DNA from: Tannerella serpentiformis
Lineage (GTDB): Bacteria > Bacteroidota > Bacteroidia > Bacteroidales > Tannerellaceae
Assembly: GCF_003033925.1 (NCBI RefSeq)
Contig: NZ_CP028365.1
Location: 682,001 to 746,000, forward strand
Length of the DNA stretch: 64,000 bases
Direction of reading: 5' to 3'
Shown: piece after piece, positions 8,737 through 17,718 of the stretch
Layout of the letters: each line of letters begins with the position of its first letter
Position numbering within the stretch: the stretch's first letter is position 1
Position numbers and translations under genes: made by a program
The notes under the pieces: generated by a model
Databases searched by the model: none
Told to the model about the DNA's origin: nothing
Seen by the model: the letters and a program-made list of their open reading frames with translations, nothing else

Positions 8737-10257
8737 ATGCACGAAAAGATCATCATCCTCGACTTTGGCTCGCAGACTACGCAGCTCATCGGCCGCCGCA
8801 TCCGCGAGCTCAACACCTACTGCGAGATCCTGCCCTACCACAGCTTCCCGGCCGACGACCCCACGGTCCGCGGCGTCATCCTCTCCGGCAGCCCCTATTC
8901 GGTGAATAACCCCGACGCCTTCCGGATCGATACGGCGGCCCTACGCGGGCGATACCCTGTGCTCGGCATCTGCTACGGCGCACAACTGCTGGCCGCTACG
9001 GCCGGAGGACACGTCGAGTCGGCCGCTACGCGCGAATACGGCCGCGCACTCCTCGCCGAGGTCGACGCCAACGATCCTCTGCTCGACGGCATCCGGGCTG
9101 GATCGCAGGTGTGGATGTCGCACGGCGACACGATCACACGGCTGCCGGACACCTTCCGCGTCATTGCCCGCACGGACGATGTGGAGGCGGCTGCCTTCCG
9201 CGTCGATGGCGAGCAGACCTGGGGCGTACAGTTCCACCCCGAAGTCTTCCACACCGAGGGCGGCACGCGTCTGCTCGACAACTTCCTCACCCTGTGCGGT
9301 TGCGCCCGCGACTGGACGCCGGCCTCCTTCATCGAATCCACCGTGGCCGAACTGAAGGCCCAACTCGGCGACGACCGTGTCATTCTGGCGCTCTCCGGTG
9401 GCGTCGACTCGTCCGTCACGGCCGTTCTGCTCCACCGCGCCATCGGCAGCCGCCTGACGTGCATCTTCGTCGACCACGGCCTGCTTCGCAAAAACGAGTT
9501 TGAGAACGTGCTCCGCGATTACGAGCATCTCGGACTGAACGTGATCGGCGTCGACGCCAAGGCGAAGTTCTACCGCGAGCTGGCCGGTGTCACCGACCCC
9601 GAGCAGAAGCGTAAGATTATCGGCCGGGGCTTCATCGACGTCTTCGACGAGGAGGCGCACAAGCTGCACGACATACGCTGGCTCGGTCAGGGCACGATCT
9701 ATCCGGACGTCATCGAGTCACTCTCCGTCACGGGTACGGTGATCAAGAGTCATCACAACGTGGGCGGCCTGCCGGAGAAGATGCAGCTGAAGCTCGTCGA
9801 GCCGCTGCGTTTGCTCTTCAAGGATGAGGTGCGCCGCGTGGGCGCTGAACTGGGCATGATGCCCCACCTGTTGAAGCGTCACCCCTTCCCCGGCCCGGGC
9901 CTCGGCATACGCATCCTCGGCGAGGTGACGCCCGAGAAGGTGCGCATCCTCCAAGACGCCGACGACATCTACATCTCCCTCCTCCGCGAGTGGGGGCTCT
10001 ACGACGAGGTTTGGCAGGCCGGCACCATCCTGCTGCCGATCCGCTCCGTCGGTGTGATGGGCGACGAGCGGACGTATGAGAACACCATCGCCCTGCGCGC
10101 CGTCACCTCCACCGACGCCATGACGGCCGACTGGGCGCAGCTGCCCTACGACTTCCTGGCCAAGGTCTCGAACGAGATCATCAACAAGGTGAAGGGCGTC
10201 AATCGCGTCGTCTACGACATCAGTTCCAAGCCGCCCGCGACGATCGAGTGGGAGTGA
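8737..10257 (+). CDS. guaA: GMP synthase (glutamine-hydrolysing)
   Basis: The enzyme converts XMP, ATP and glutamine to GMP in the last step of guanine nucleotide synthesis. The 506-residue length is usual. The N-terminal class I amidotransferase has the nucleophile motif [10 protein letters not shown] and the His/Glu pair in [10 protein letters not shown]. The ATP pyrophosphatase P-loop [11 protein letters not shown] follows at about residue 220, and the C-terminal dimerisation domain ends with KPPATIEWE, the family terminus. It is a single-gene unit with its own promoter and terminator. Confidence 0.98.
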   Translation: MHEKIIILDFGSQTTQLIGRRIRELNTYCEILPYHSFPADDPTVRGVILSGSPYSVNNPDAFRIDTAALRGRYPVLGICYGAQLLAATAGGHVESAATREYGRALLAEVDANDPLLDGIRAGSQVWMSHGDTITRLPDTFRVIARTDDVEAAAFRVDGEQTWGVQFHPEVFHTEGGTRLLDNFLTLCGCARDWTPASFIESTVAELKAQLGDDRVILALSGGVDSSVTAVLLHRAIGSRLTCIFVDHGLLRKNEFENVLRDYEHLGLNVIGVDAKAKFYRELAGVTDPEQKRKIIGRGFIDVFDEEAHKLHDIRWLGQGTIYPDVIESLSVTGTVIKSHHNVGGLPEKMQLKLVEPLRLLFKDEVRRVGAELGMMPHLLKRHPFPGPGLGIRILGEVTPEKVRILQDADDIYISLLREWGLYDEVWQAGTILLPIRSVGVMGDERTYENTIALRAVTSTDAMTADWAQLPYDFLAKVSNEIINKVKGVNRVVYDISSKPPATIEWE

Positions 10258-10272
10258 ACCACCAAACGACAG

Positions 10273-10320
10273 GACGGGGAGCCGGGGCACGATCTTTGCC
10301 CAGTGCTCCCCGTCTTTTTA
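10273..10320 (+). terminator. Rho-independent terminator of guaA
   Basis: GACGGGGAGC (10273-10282) pairs with GCTCCCCGTC (10305-10314) and is followed by five T. Confidence 0.85.
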
Positions 10321-10329
10321 GTTGTGTAT

Positions 10330-10870
10330 GTCCCCGCCTTTTTGACCGCGCAGCCCGTCGCGGTGCCAGCGGCGCCGCCTTTTTTACCGCGCAGTAAAGA
10401 AAGGTGAAAAACGGGGCGCCGTTTTGACCGCGCACCCAAGAACTGTGAAAAACAGACCGTGTTTTTGACCGCGCAGCCCGTCGGGGTGCCAGCGGCGGTC
10501 TGTTTTTGACCGCGCAGCCCGTCGGGGTGCCAGCGGCGGTCTGTTTTTGACCGCGCAGCCCGTCGGGGTGCCAGCGGCGGTCTGTTTTTGACCGCGCAGC
10601 CCGTTGAGGTGCCAGCGGCGGTCTGTTTTGGGGTCCGACGGCCCGTCGGGGTGCCAGCGGCGGTCTGTTTTTGGGTCCGACGGCCCGTCGGGGTGCCAGC
10701 GGCGGTCTGTTTTTGGGTCCGACGGCCCGTCGGGGTGCCAGCGGCGGCCTGTTTTGGGGTCCAACACCCCGTCGGGGTGCCAGCGGCGGTCTGTTTTGGG
10801 GTCCGACAGCCCGTCGGGGTGTCAGCGGCGGTCTGTTTTTGAGTCCGACGGCCTGTCGGGGTGCTTTTTA
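10330..10870. repeat. Array 2: 41-bp tandem units
   Basis: Units repeat every 41 bp between guaA and copA; for example TCGGGGTGCC recurs at 10481, 10522 and 10563. The first half carries TTTTTGACCGCGCAGCCCG. From about 10630 the units switch to a GGGTCCGACGGCCCGTCGGG type in which CCGACG/CGTCGG is palindromic. The long open frames on both strands here are by-products of the repeat. Confidence 0.9.
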
Positions 10871-10922
10871 CTACCTCTTATTCCTGCTTACTACTTATTA
10901 CTCCCCCTAACTACGTATAGAT

Positions 10923-13193
10923 ATGAATCCAACGAAACAATTCTCCGTCGATGGCATGTCCTGTTCGGCCTGTAGCGCCCATGTGGAGCGCGCCGTGTCG
11001 CGCGTCGAGGGCGTGTCGTCTGTGGCCGTTAATCTGTTGACAAACTCGATGGTGGTCGAGGGCACAGCTACGGCCGACGCCATCGTGGCCGCCGTGCGCA
11101 AGGCGGGCTATGACGCCGCGGAGCAGGTGACCGAAGAGCCACATGCGCCTGCGGACAAGTCGCCCGACAATCCCCTGGCCGACCGTGAGACGCCCGCCCT
11201 CCGTCGTCGCCTCATCGCCTCTCTGGTGCTGCTCCTTCTTTTGATGTACACGGCGATGGGTCACTCGATGCTCGGCCTACCGCTCCCTGCGGCGCTGGCG
11301 GGCAACCCGATGGCCGTCGGTATCGTGCAGATGCTGCTCGCCATGGCTGTGATGATCATCAACGGGCGCTTCTTTATTTCTGGTTACAAGGGCACGCTGC
11401 ACGGTGCGCCGGGCATGGATGCGCTCGTAGCCTTAGGGTCAGGCACAGCCTTCGTCTATAGTCTTGTCGGCCTCTTTGCCATGTCCGCCGCGCTGATGGA
11501 CGGGCGCACGGCCGACGCCTATGCGGGGCTGCATGCACTCTACTTCGAGACGTGCGCCATGATCCTTACGCTCATCACGCTCGGCAAGCTGCTCGAGGCG
11601 CGCGCCAAGGGGCGGACGACGGACGCGCTGAAGAGCCTCATGCGGCTGGCTCCGAAGACGGCCACGCTGGTGCGCGATGGCCGCGAGGTGGCGGTGCCCA
11701 TCGAGCAGGTGCGCGTCGGCGACACGTTTGCCGTCCGCCCCGGCGAGCATATTCCCGTGGACGGCATCATCACGGAGGGCACGGCGGCCGTGGACGAGTC
11801 GGCGCTGACGGGCGAGAGCCTGCCCGTAGACAAGTCGCCGGGCGATCGGGTCTCGGCTGCTACGGTCAATCGTTCGGGCTATCTGCGTTGTCGGGCTGAG
11901 CGCGTCGGGCGCGACACGACGCTGGCGCAGATCATACGCATGGTCAGCGACGCCTCGTCGGGCAAGGCGCCGATCGCCAAGATGGCCGACCGCGTGTCGG
12001 GCATCTTCGTGCCGGCCGTCATCGTGATCGCGCTCATCACGGTGGGCGTGTGGCTGGCTGTCGGGGCGGATGTGGGGACAGCCGTCTCACGCGGCATGGC
12101 CGTCTTGGTGGTCAGTTGCCCGTGTGCCCTCGGGTTAGCTACCCCCGTGGCGATCATGGTGGGCAGCGGACTCGGTGCGCGTCACGGCATCCTCTTCAAG
12201 ACGGCCGAGGCGCTCGAGCGAGCGGGCCAAGTGCAGGTCGTGGCGCTCGACAAGACGGGCACGATCACGAACGGCTCGCCCGTCGTGACCGACCTCCTGC
12301 CGGCCGCTGGCGTGGAAGAGGAGGAGCTGCTCCGTGCGGCCTATGCGTTAGAGGTGAAGAGTGAGCATCCGCTGGCGCGGGCTGTAGCGGCCTACGCCGA
12401 AGCGCGCGGTATGCAGCCCGACGCGTCGGAGGCCTTCGAGGTGATCCCCGGTAAGGGACTGACGGCGATGGTGGATGGGCGACGGATTACGGGTGGCAGC
12501 CTGGCCTTCCTCTCGGAGCGGATCGGCACGACGGACGCCATCACCTCTGCCGCCGAACGCGTCGCGAGCGAGGGCAAGACGCCGCTGCTCTTTGCCGCAG
12601 AGGATCAGTGGCTGGGGCTGATCGCCGTGGCCGACACGGTGAAGGATGATGCGCGCGAGGCCGTCGGCCGACTGCATGCGATGGGCCTTCGGACGGTGAT
12701 GCTGACGGGCGACAATCAGCGCACGGCTGAGGCCGTCGGGCGACTTGTAGGCGTGGATGAGGTGATCGCGGGTGTGTTGCCCGACGGAAAGAAGGCGGCG
12801 GTGGAGTCGCTCCGTGAACGGTTCGGCGCCGTGGCGATGGTCGGCGACGGCATCAACGACGCGCCCGCGCTGGCCACGGCCGACATCGGCATAGCCATCG
12901 GCGCCGGCACAGACGTGGCCGTGGATGCAGCCGATGTGGTGCTGATGAAGAGTCGGCCGTCGGACGTCCCCGACGCCGTGCGACTCAGTCGCGCCACGCT
13001 GCGCAACATCCGCGAGAACCTCTTCTGGGCCTTCATCTATAACGTCGTCGGCATACCGTTAGCGGCAGGCCTATGGATCCCCGTGTTCGGCGTCGGCATG
13101 ACGCCCATGTTCGGCGCCGCGGCCATGAGCCTCTCCAGCTTCTGCGTGGTGATGAACGCGCTCCGATTGAACTTCGTGAGGCTGCGTAAATAG
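10923..13193 (+). CDS. copA: Copper-exporting P1B-type ATPase
   Basis: The 756-residue protein begins with one heavy-metal-associated domain (GMSCSAC near residue 11). The order of the remaining parts is that of CopA: transmembrane helices, actuator motif ([13 protein letters not shown]), the copper-binding CPC in a membrane helix ([13 protein letters not shown]), phosphorylation site [12 protein letters not shown]-binding domain, hinge [11 protein letters not shown], and the final two helices. It exports Cu(I) from the cytoplasm. There is only a single metal-binding domain. It stands alone with Array 2 upstream, and I see no CopY/CueR-like regulator nearby. The stop is TAG. Confidence 0.93.
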   Translation: MNPTKQFSVDGMSCSACSAHVERAVSRVEGVSSVAVNLLTNSMVVEGTATADAIVAAVRKAGYDAAEQVTEEPHAPADKSPDNPLADRETPALRRRLIASLVLLLLLMYTAMGHSMLGLPLPAALAGNPMAVGIVQMLLAMAVMIINGRFFISGYKGTLHGAPGMDALVALGSGTAFVYSLVGLFAMSAALMDGRTADAYAGLHALYFETCAMILTLITLGKLLEARAKGRTTDALKSLMRLAPKTATLVRDGREVAVPIEQVRVGDTFAVRPGEHIPVDGIITEGTAAVDESALTGESLPVDKSPGDRVSAATVNRSGYLRCRAERVGRDTTLAQIIRMVSDASSGKAPIAKMADRVSGIFVPAVIVIALITVGVWLAVGADVGTAVSRGMAVLVVSCPCALGLATPVAIMVGSGLGARHGILFKTAEALERAGQVQVVALDKTGTITNGSPVVTDLLPAAGVEEEELLRAAYALEVKSEHPLARAVAAYAEARGMQPDASEAFEVIPGKGLTAMVDGRRITGGSLAFLSERIGTTDAITSAAERVASEGKTPLLFAAEDQWLGLIAVADTVKDDAREAVGRLHAMGLRTVMLTGDNQRTAEAVGRLVGVDEVIAGVLPDGKKAAVESLRERFGAVAMVGDGINDAPALATADIGIAIGAGTDVAVDAADVVLMKSRPSDVPDAVRLSRATLRNIRENLFWAFIYNVVGIPLAAGLWIPVFGVGMTPMFGAAAMSLSSFCVVMNALRLNFVRLRK

Positions 13194-13201
13194 GATGGGC
13201 T

Positions 13202-13285
13202 TATCTTTGTGACAGAATTATCACCCTTAGGTGGAAAAGACTAAGGCTCGCCACCCCACATCGGGGTGGCTTATTTTTTTATTGG
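13202..13285 (+). promoter_or_regulatory. Promoter plus attenuator-like leader of the NYN gene
   Basis: TATCTTTG at 13202-13209 predicts an RNA start near 13215. The leader holds CCTTAG/CTAAGG (13225-13230 with 13241-13246), then a terminator-like hairpin GCCACCCC/GGGGTGGC (13250-13257 with 13263-13270) followed by a T-rich run (13271-13281). GGTGG at 13230-13234 could instead pair with CCACC at 13251-13255, excluding the terminator stem. The hairpin may simply be the copA terminator; the overlap of promoter and hairpin is what makes attenuation possible. Confidence 0.5.
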
Positions 13286-13289
13286 TGTC

Positions 13290-13931
13290 ATGGATACAGA
13301 AGGAAAACAAAGAGTCATCGTGTATATCGACGGGTTCAACTTTTACTACGGCTTGAGGGGAGATCGGCGTTGGAAGAAATACTATTGGCTCGATGTCGTC
13401 AAGTTGTTCGAGGCTTTTATGCGTCCCAATCAAGAATTAGTCGCGGTAAAGTATTTCTCCGCGAGGCCGGACGACATAGAGCGGAGTAGGCGGCAGAATG
13501 CCTTTTTTCAGACAAACAAAGAGAACCCGAAGTTCCATCTGGTCTTAGGGAAGTACTTGAAGAAGGAGATCACCTGCTTCAAGTGTGGGAATGTCATCCA
13601 TACCTACGAGGAGAAGGAGACGGACGTAAGGATTGCAACGCAGATCGTGGCCGATGCGTATCAAAAGAATGGCGATGCGGCTATTGTCGTCTCTGCTGAC
13701 AGCGATATGATCCCAGCGATAGAGCTCGCCATACAAGCGCGGCAAAAGGTGTTTATCTATTTCCCGCCCAATCAGTATTCCAGTAATCTGGCATCTATGG
13801 GGATCGGAAAACCGACGCAGTTGCAACGCTATGAGAGCCGATTCAGGCAGAGTCTTTTGCCTGATGTCATCCATTTATCTGTCGCCGACTATGATTTGCG
13901 TATACCGGAAGAGTGGAAAGCGTATCAATGA
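13290..13931 (+). CDS. NYN-domain (LabA/DUF88) putative RNase
   Basis: I place the start at ATG 13290 (MDTEGKQRVIVYIDGFN) because the upstream in-frame ATG at 13266 lies inside the leader hairpin. That gives 213 residues. The motif YIDGFNFYYG holds the first conserved Asp/Asn of NYN (PIN-like) nucleases, DVRIATQI a second acidic cluster, and VVSADSDMIPAIELA the third (SxDsD). A CxxC pair (CFKC) lies in the middle. Family members are predicted metal-dependent RNases. The gene stands alone behind copA and is AT-richer than its neighbours, which may indicate transfer. Confidence 0.85.
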   Translation: MDTEGKQRVIVYIDGFNFYYGLRGDRRWKKYYWLDVVKLFEAFMRPNQELVAVKYFSARPDDIERSRRQNAFFQTNKENPKFHLVLGKYLKKEITCFKCGNVIHTYEEKETDVRIATQIVADAYQKNGDAAIVVSADSDMIPAIELAIQARQKVFIYFPPNQYSSNLASMGIGKPTQLQRYESRFRQSLLPDVIHLSVADYDLRIPEEWKAYQ

Positions 13932-13990
13932 TTGGATGAACCATGCGCCACGCAGGTTGTTTGAAGGACATAACAAAACATCAGAACAGA

Positions 13991-14350
13991 ATGGCATTTA
14001 TTAGAAACGACATCGCTACGGGCGATATGTTCCGCCACGTTTACGGCGGCATGACGAAGAGTGAACTGGACGACCGCGCGGCACAACTGCTCAGCGCGTG
14101 GGGCTACAAACGGGTATCAGATACGGCTCAAGGCGCCGCAGTCTACGAAAAGGGCAACCGGGTGGCTCGACTGCTGCTGGGCGCCCTGGTGAAATACTTC
14201 AAGGTGTCGGTCAAGACGTCCGTCTCCCCGTCGGACGAGGTGATCTGCGAGGTGCGCACCGAGTCGTCCGGCATGTCGGGCGGCTTGATCGGAATGAATC
14301 AGGTGAAGACCGAGATGGGCAACCTCAACGCCGCCTTCCGTGACTTTTGA
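13991..14350 (+). CDS. Small conserved-type protein of unknown function
   Basis: I choose ATG 13991 (MAFIRNDIATGDMFRHVYGG), giving 119 residues. The frame is open upstream to 13943 without a better start. No named domain is recognised. The protein is alpha/beta with no signal peptide or membrane helix; the second half (LLGALVKYFKVSVKTSVSPS) alternates strand-like segments. It lies 59 bp behind the NYN gene and could be cotranscribed. It ends before a bidirectional terminator shared with the Crp/Fnr gene. Confidence 0.6.
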   Translation: MAFIRNDIATGDMFRHVYGGMTKSELDDRAAQLLSAWGYKRVSDTAQGAAVYEKGNRVARLLLGALVKYFKVSVKTSVSPSDEVICEVRTESSGMSGGLIGMNQVKTEMGNLNAAFRDF

Positions 14351-14392
14351 CGGCTCCGCGGGCCGACGCTCGATCGTGCGTGCCCCGACGCG

Positions 14393-14439
14393 AAAAGCCT
14401 CCGAACTCCTGCTGCAAAGCGGGTCTTCGGAGGCTTTTT
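14393..14439. terminator. Bidirectional terminator between convergent genes
   Basis: AAAAGCCTCCGAA (14393-14405) pairs with TTCGGAGGCTTTT (14426-14438). A flanking A run on one side and T run on the other lets it serve both the gene ending at 14350 and the minus-strand gene ending at 14489. Confidence 0.85.
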
Positions 14440-14488
14440 CATACCCCAGCCAGAGCGAGGCTGCGGGGGCGTCGTACGGCCTTTCGCC

Positions 14489-15121
14489 TTACGGATCGAA
14501 GCGGCGCAGGAGCTTGATCTTACCGTGCACCATCTTCACGATGCCCTCCTGCGAGAGCTCCTGTAGGACCCGGTTGAGCGACGGCCGCGCCACACCGAAG
14601 CGGTCGGCGATGTCTTGCTGGCGGGCATAGGTGTCGTGCGTGTGCAGGTAGGTCAGGAGTTGCTCGCGGAGCGACTTGAGGGCGAAGCTGCCGATGCGTT
14701 GCGTGAGGGCAAAGCACTTGTCCGAGATCTCGCGCAGGTAGTTCTCCATCATGCGCATATCGGCGTGCAGCATCTTGAGCAGGGTGTCGCGATGGATCAC
14801 GAGCAGCTCGCTCTCCGTGGTCGTCTCGATGCTGACCGGGAAGACGTTGTGCGTGGCCATGAGGAAGGCCGGCGCCAGCACGTCCCAGTCCGCGAATTGC
14901 TCCACGATGATTTGCTTGCCGCCCGCGCCGGCCATCCAGGCGTTGACCTGCCCGTGGCAGACGATGAGCAGCGTCCGACACGTGTCGCCCTGCATGGCTG
15001 CGAAGGAGCGCGGCGGGTAGGAACGGAGGGCGTAGCCATAGGTCTCGAGGAGTTCCGTGGCGCGCTCCGGCGTCAGCCCTCGGAAGAGCGCGCAGTGTTC
15101 GGTCAAATCTTTTGTCATCAT
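14489..15121 (-). CDS. Crp/Fnr-family transcriptional regulator
   Basis: I choose ATG 15119-15121 (MMTKDLTEHCALFRGLTPE), about 210 residues. The frame stays open to 15328, but the cNMP-binding domain begins right at this ATG and a promoter box lies between the two. An N-terminal double-stranded beta-helix is followed by a dimerisation helix. A C-terminal winged helix-turn-helix is clear in RQQDIADRFGVARPSLNRVL. No Fnr-type cysteine cluster is present, so an iron-sulfur sensor is unlikely; the ligand is unknown. Targets cannot be told from context. Confidence 0.9.
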   Translation of the reverse strand: MMTKDLTEHCALFRGLTPERATELLETYGYALRSYPPRSFAAMQGDTCRTLLIVCHGQVNAWMAGAGGKQIIVEQFADWDVLAPAFLMATHNVFPVSIETTTESELLVIHRDTLLKMLHADMRMMENYLREISDKCFALTQRIGSFALKSLREQLLTYLHTHDTYARQQDIADRFGVARPSLNRVLQELSQEGIVKMVHGKIKLLRRFDP

Positions 15122-15126
15122 GGGGG

Positions 15127-15134
15127 CAAAAGTA
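15127..15134 (-). promoter_or_regulatory. -7 box directly abutting the Crp/Fnr start codon
   Basis: On the minus strand it reads TACTTTTG, then five C, then ATGATG. With the usual Bacteroidetes spacing the RNA would begin at or within a few bases of the ATG, giving a leaderless or nearly leaderless message. Confidence 0.45.
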
Positions 15135-15394
15135 GGGATCGAAAGGCGTACAAGCCGCTGTTCGTGCCGCTTTTGGGAGGTCGGCAGCCGTTGGCGGAGC
15201 CATTTGGGGCACGTTTGGGTGGTCGGCAGTGCGGCAAGCTCGGAAAAGTGCCTCGTGTGGGGGCCATCACCCCGTGCAGGCCCCTCAAAGAGGCGTTTGC
15301 CACATTCCCCCGATAAAATGGAATCCAAAAAACAGCGTAGAAGAAAACCACATGATTCAGTCGGATTGAATTGATAAGGTATATAAGAATCACA

Positions 15395-15795
15395 TGGCTC
15401 AATCCACTCCTATTAACTCAGTAGATGAGAATCCCCTGATAGAATCGGGTCAAATAAACAGCGTATATTTGAGTCGAATTATAGAGGTGTGTCTTATTGA
15501 TGCTGTATATATAAGCCGCATGATAGGATCGGTAAAAATATACGGCGCATATTTGATCCACTTTATAGAAGTGACTGTAATTAACTTCGTATATTTGATC
15601 CATTTGATAGAAGTGATTGGCAGATACGATGTGTATGGGAGCCGATTGAATCGTTGAATGGATAAAGACGAGGTATCTATTTACCGATGAATAGAAGGGA
15701 TTTCGATAGACATTGATAAACGGAATCGATGGATAGATGGGATTTCAATCCGCTGCGTGGATAAGCATCGATGGATAGATGGGATTTCAACAAAC
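15395..15795. repeat. Array 3: degenerate AT-rich 42-bp repeats
   Basis: A 42-bp rhythm persists although units are diverged: ATTTGATC recurs at 15551 and 15593, and GGATAGAT at 15731 and 15773. The composition is AT-rich, unlike Arrays 1 and 2. The 87-residue open frame at 15394-15657 is the repeat read through and has no other sign of being a gene. Confidence 0.7.
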
Positions 15796-15805
15796 CGCTA
15801 AATGT

Positions 15806-15813
15806 TACCTTTG
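15806..15813 (+). promoter_or_regulatory. -7 box for the DUF6261-like gene
   Basis: TACCTTTG on the plus strand, with a predicted RNA start near 15820 and a leader of about 70 nt. It lies downstream of the possible early start at 15802, which argues for the start at 15892. Confidence 0.6.
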
Positions 15814-15891
15814 CACGAGGTGCAAGGGGGTAAACGAGGCACGTTTGGCCTCCTGCACGGCCTGCACATAGACAAACGAGGAGAAAAAGAG

Positions 15892-16665
15892 ATGGAAGAA
15901 GAAGTGCAAATCCAAAAACTCAGTCAGGAGCGGCTTGACAACGCCCTGCACCTGCATTTTCACGCCTCCGTTCGCGATTGGCTGCGCGAGGCGGACTTGA
16001 AAAAGATCGGGTTGCCGAAGGAACTCGTCGAGGAGTACGAGAAATGTGTCCAAGACGAGCAGGAGATGATTAAGGAGACCCGCGCGCGGTTTGAGACACC
16101 ACATATCGCAAAGAAGGAGAAGGAATGCAACCATTGGCTGTCGTACATCGCGGCCGTGGTGCGGGCCATGCGCCTCTCGCCGGATCCGGACGAGGTGAAG
16201 GCCGCCGAAATGCTCTACCTCCTGTGGCGCTCCGATAAGCCACTTCAGGGAGTGTCCCTCGGGCGGAAGTCAGCCGGCATAACGTCCCTGCTGATCGATC
16301 TCAAAGATGACCGCTACGCCCCACTTATTACGCGCCTCCGACTCGACCGCGGCGTGCAACTGCTCGATGAGGCGAACCAGGCACTGGAAGACTTACAGCT
16401 GCAACGAATTAAGGCGCGGTCGAAGCCAGACCTGCCCTCGTCTACCGACCTCCGCCCCACGACGGACGCCGTCTATCGCCGCATCGTCAAGTATTTAGAG
16501 CTGTCGTACATGAACGCCTCGCCCGATGGACAGGCCGCTATCACCGAGCTGGTACATCTGATCAATAAGATGGTCGACCATACCCGCACAGCCTACAAGC
16601 AGAGCCTGTCGCAACGCCGCGCCCGCCGTCGCCAAAAGGAAGCCAGAGAGGAGGGGCAGTCGTGA
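15892..16665 (+). CDS. DUF6261-like protein
   Basis: I take ATG 15892 (MEEEVQIQKLSQERLDNALH), giving 257 residues. The all-helical, charged sequence, with an early QxxLDNALHLHFHASVRDWL segment and a C-terminal basic tail (RRARRRQKEARE), resembles the DUF6261 family that is common in Bacteroidales and has no known function. There is no signal peptide. The family call is from memory of sequence style and is not certain. The gene is followed 46 bp later by the HEPN gene. Confidence 0.55.
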   Translation: MEEEVQIQKLSQERLDNALHLHFHASVRDWLREADLKKIGLPKELVEEYEKCVQDEQEMIKETRARFETPHIAKKEKECNHWLSYIAAVVRAMRLSPDPDEVKAAEMLYLLWRSDKPLQGVSLGRKSAGITSLLIDLKDDRYAPLITRLRLDRGVQLLDEANQALEDLQLQRIKARSKPDLPSSTDLRPTTDAVYRRIVKYLELSYMNASPDGQAAITELVHLINKMVDHTRTAYKQSLSQRRARRRQKEAREEGQS

Positions 16666-16711
16666 CGCAATCGAAGGAACTATGTTTGTCTTCGGCAAGC
16701 GATAAAAGATA

Positions 16712-17140
16712 ATGTACATGAAGACGAAAGCCATCTACAATTTGGAAGCAGCTGCAGCCCTTATTGATAAACAGGACGAGCGCTATTACACGGCTAGCAT
16801 ACACCACGCCTATTATGCCGTGTTTCAGTACATGAAGTACGTATTGGCAAACACCGGAACGTCCCCGCTGTCCTACAAAGAGCAGGATGAGAAAGCGAGG
16901 AGTAAGGGGTCACACAAATACGTGATTGAGCAGATCGTACTGCGGATCGCTCTACAGATGGGCACCTATAAGAAGGCGCGAAAGTTTGGATAGGCGGTGC
17001 GTGAATTGAAAGGAGAAAGGGTGGAAGCCGATTACAGTACACGGCTGTTCACTTTAGAGGAATGTCTGGCGTGCAAACAACAGGCAGAAGATTTGATTGC
17101 GAAACTGGTAATATATTTAGAGACCTATGAGAGATCTTGA
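16712..17140 (+). pseudogene. HEPN-domain protein interrupted by an in-frame TAG
   Basis: Residues 1-93 (MYMKTKAIYNLEAAAALIDK onward, with IHHAYYAVFQYMKYVL) have the helical HEPN pattern seen in toxin and nucleotidyltransferase-partner proteins. The frame stops at TAG 16991-16993 but continues without shift as AVRELKGERVEADYSTRLFT and on to TGA 17138-17140. That is exactly the expected second half of the domain (ADYS followed by Phe-Thr and Glu-rich helices). The extended frame overlaps the next gene by 14 bp, as intact pairs do. Either a nonsense mutation inactivated it or TAG is read through. The usual HEPN RNase motif RxxxxH is not evident. Confidence 0.65.
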
Positions 17141-17480
17141 GTTGGAACAGATCCTGCGGCGATGGGCGCAGGACTTGGTCAGTCGCTACACCTGGCTGAC
17201 GATCCGATTTGAATACAGCGAAAGGAGAGGCGTATACCTCGTCTCCTACTCACCCTCAGAAAAGATTGACGAGAGCGAATCTTTTGCCCGTGAGACGATG
17301 GAATTCGAGAATCGGATGAATGATCTATACGACGACAACGCACCGCTATTCTGCGACGAGGAGGAGCTTTTCAAGCTCTCTTCTGAGGCGGAGGTGATCC
17401 GTTACCACACACCCGAGAAGGTGGATCAGCATAGCGTGCCGAAGAAAAAGAAGTCGTCGTTAGCTGCCGCTATACTCTGA
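17127..17480 (+). CDS. Partner gene of the HEPN protein, unknown family
   Basis: The 117-residue acidic protein MRDLELEQILRRWAQDLVSR has an N-terminal helix and then an alternating strand-like segment (WLTIRFEYSERRGVYLVSYS). An acidic middle region and a Lys-rich segment (PKKKKSS) lie near the C-terminus. The start overlaps the end of the HEPN reading frame, so the two were probably translated together. The arrangement of a HEPN gene with a small overlapping downstream gene suggests a toxin-antitoxin-like or accessory pair; I do not recognise the family, so the role is inferred from context only. Confidence 0.6.
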   Translation: MRDLELEQILRRWAQDLVSRYTWLTIRFEYSERRGVYLVSYSPSEKIDESESFARETMEFENRMNDLYDDNAPLFCDEEELFKLSSEAEVIRYHTPEKVDQHSVPKKKKSSLAAAIL

Positions 17481-17509
17481 GTCACGCGGCCTGCGGCGTC
17501 CTATGAATC

Positions 17510-17563
17510 AGCCCTGCCGGTGGGAAGGTGAAGACCTCACCCTTTCAGCCGGCAGGGCTTTTT
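17510..17563 (+). terminator. Terminator after the HEPN pair
   Basis: AGCCCTGCCGG (17510-17520) pairs with CCGGCAGGGCT (17549-17559), followed by T5. The loop holds a second short stem (AGGTGA with TCACCC). The terminator at 24028-24073 has the same two-storey design. Confidence 0.8.
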
Positions 17564-17668
17564 ACGTCCCTCGCCCGTTTCCTCCCCATTGATAGGGAGA
17601 AAAGGGGAGTTTGCATTCTCTGCAGAGCCGCATAAACAGCTATAATTAGGGAGGGGCCACGGGCAGGG

Positions 17669-17690
17669 GCGGGCGTACTTTTGCGCCCGC
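17669..17690 (+). promoter_or_regulatory. Promoter of SusC/SusD pair 1 inside a perfect inverted repeat
   Basis: The -7 box TACTTTTG (17676-17683) is flanked by GCGGGCG (17669-17675) and CGCCCGC (17684-17690), a perfect 7-bp inverted repeat. The core CGTACTTTTGCGCCC recurs at the promoter of SusC/SusD pair 2 (29591-29605). The leader to the ATG at 17719 is about 25-30 nt. Confidence 0.6.
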
Positions 17691-17718
17691 TAAAAATCAA
17701 TTGTAATAGAAGAACAGT

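Noticed and set aside
10384-10975. Open frames over Array 2
   Set aside because: Peptide is a simple repeat of the 41-bp unit; no promoter or homology-like features.
15122-15328. N-terminal extension of the Crp/Fnr protein
   Set aside because: The added sequence is not like any cNMP domain and lies upstream of the promoter box.
15394-15657. 87-residue frame with regular Tyr/Ile pattern
   Set aside because: It follows the 42-bp periodicity of Array 3 and lies in an AT-rich degenerate repeat.
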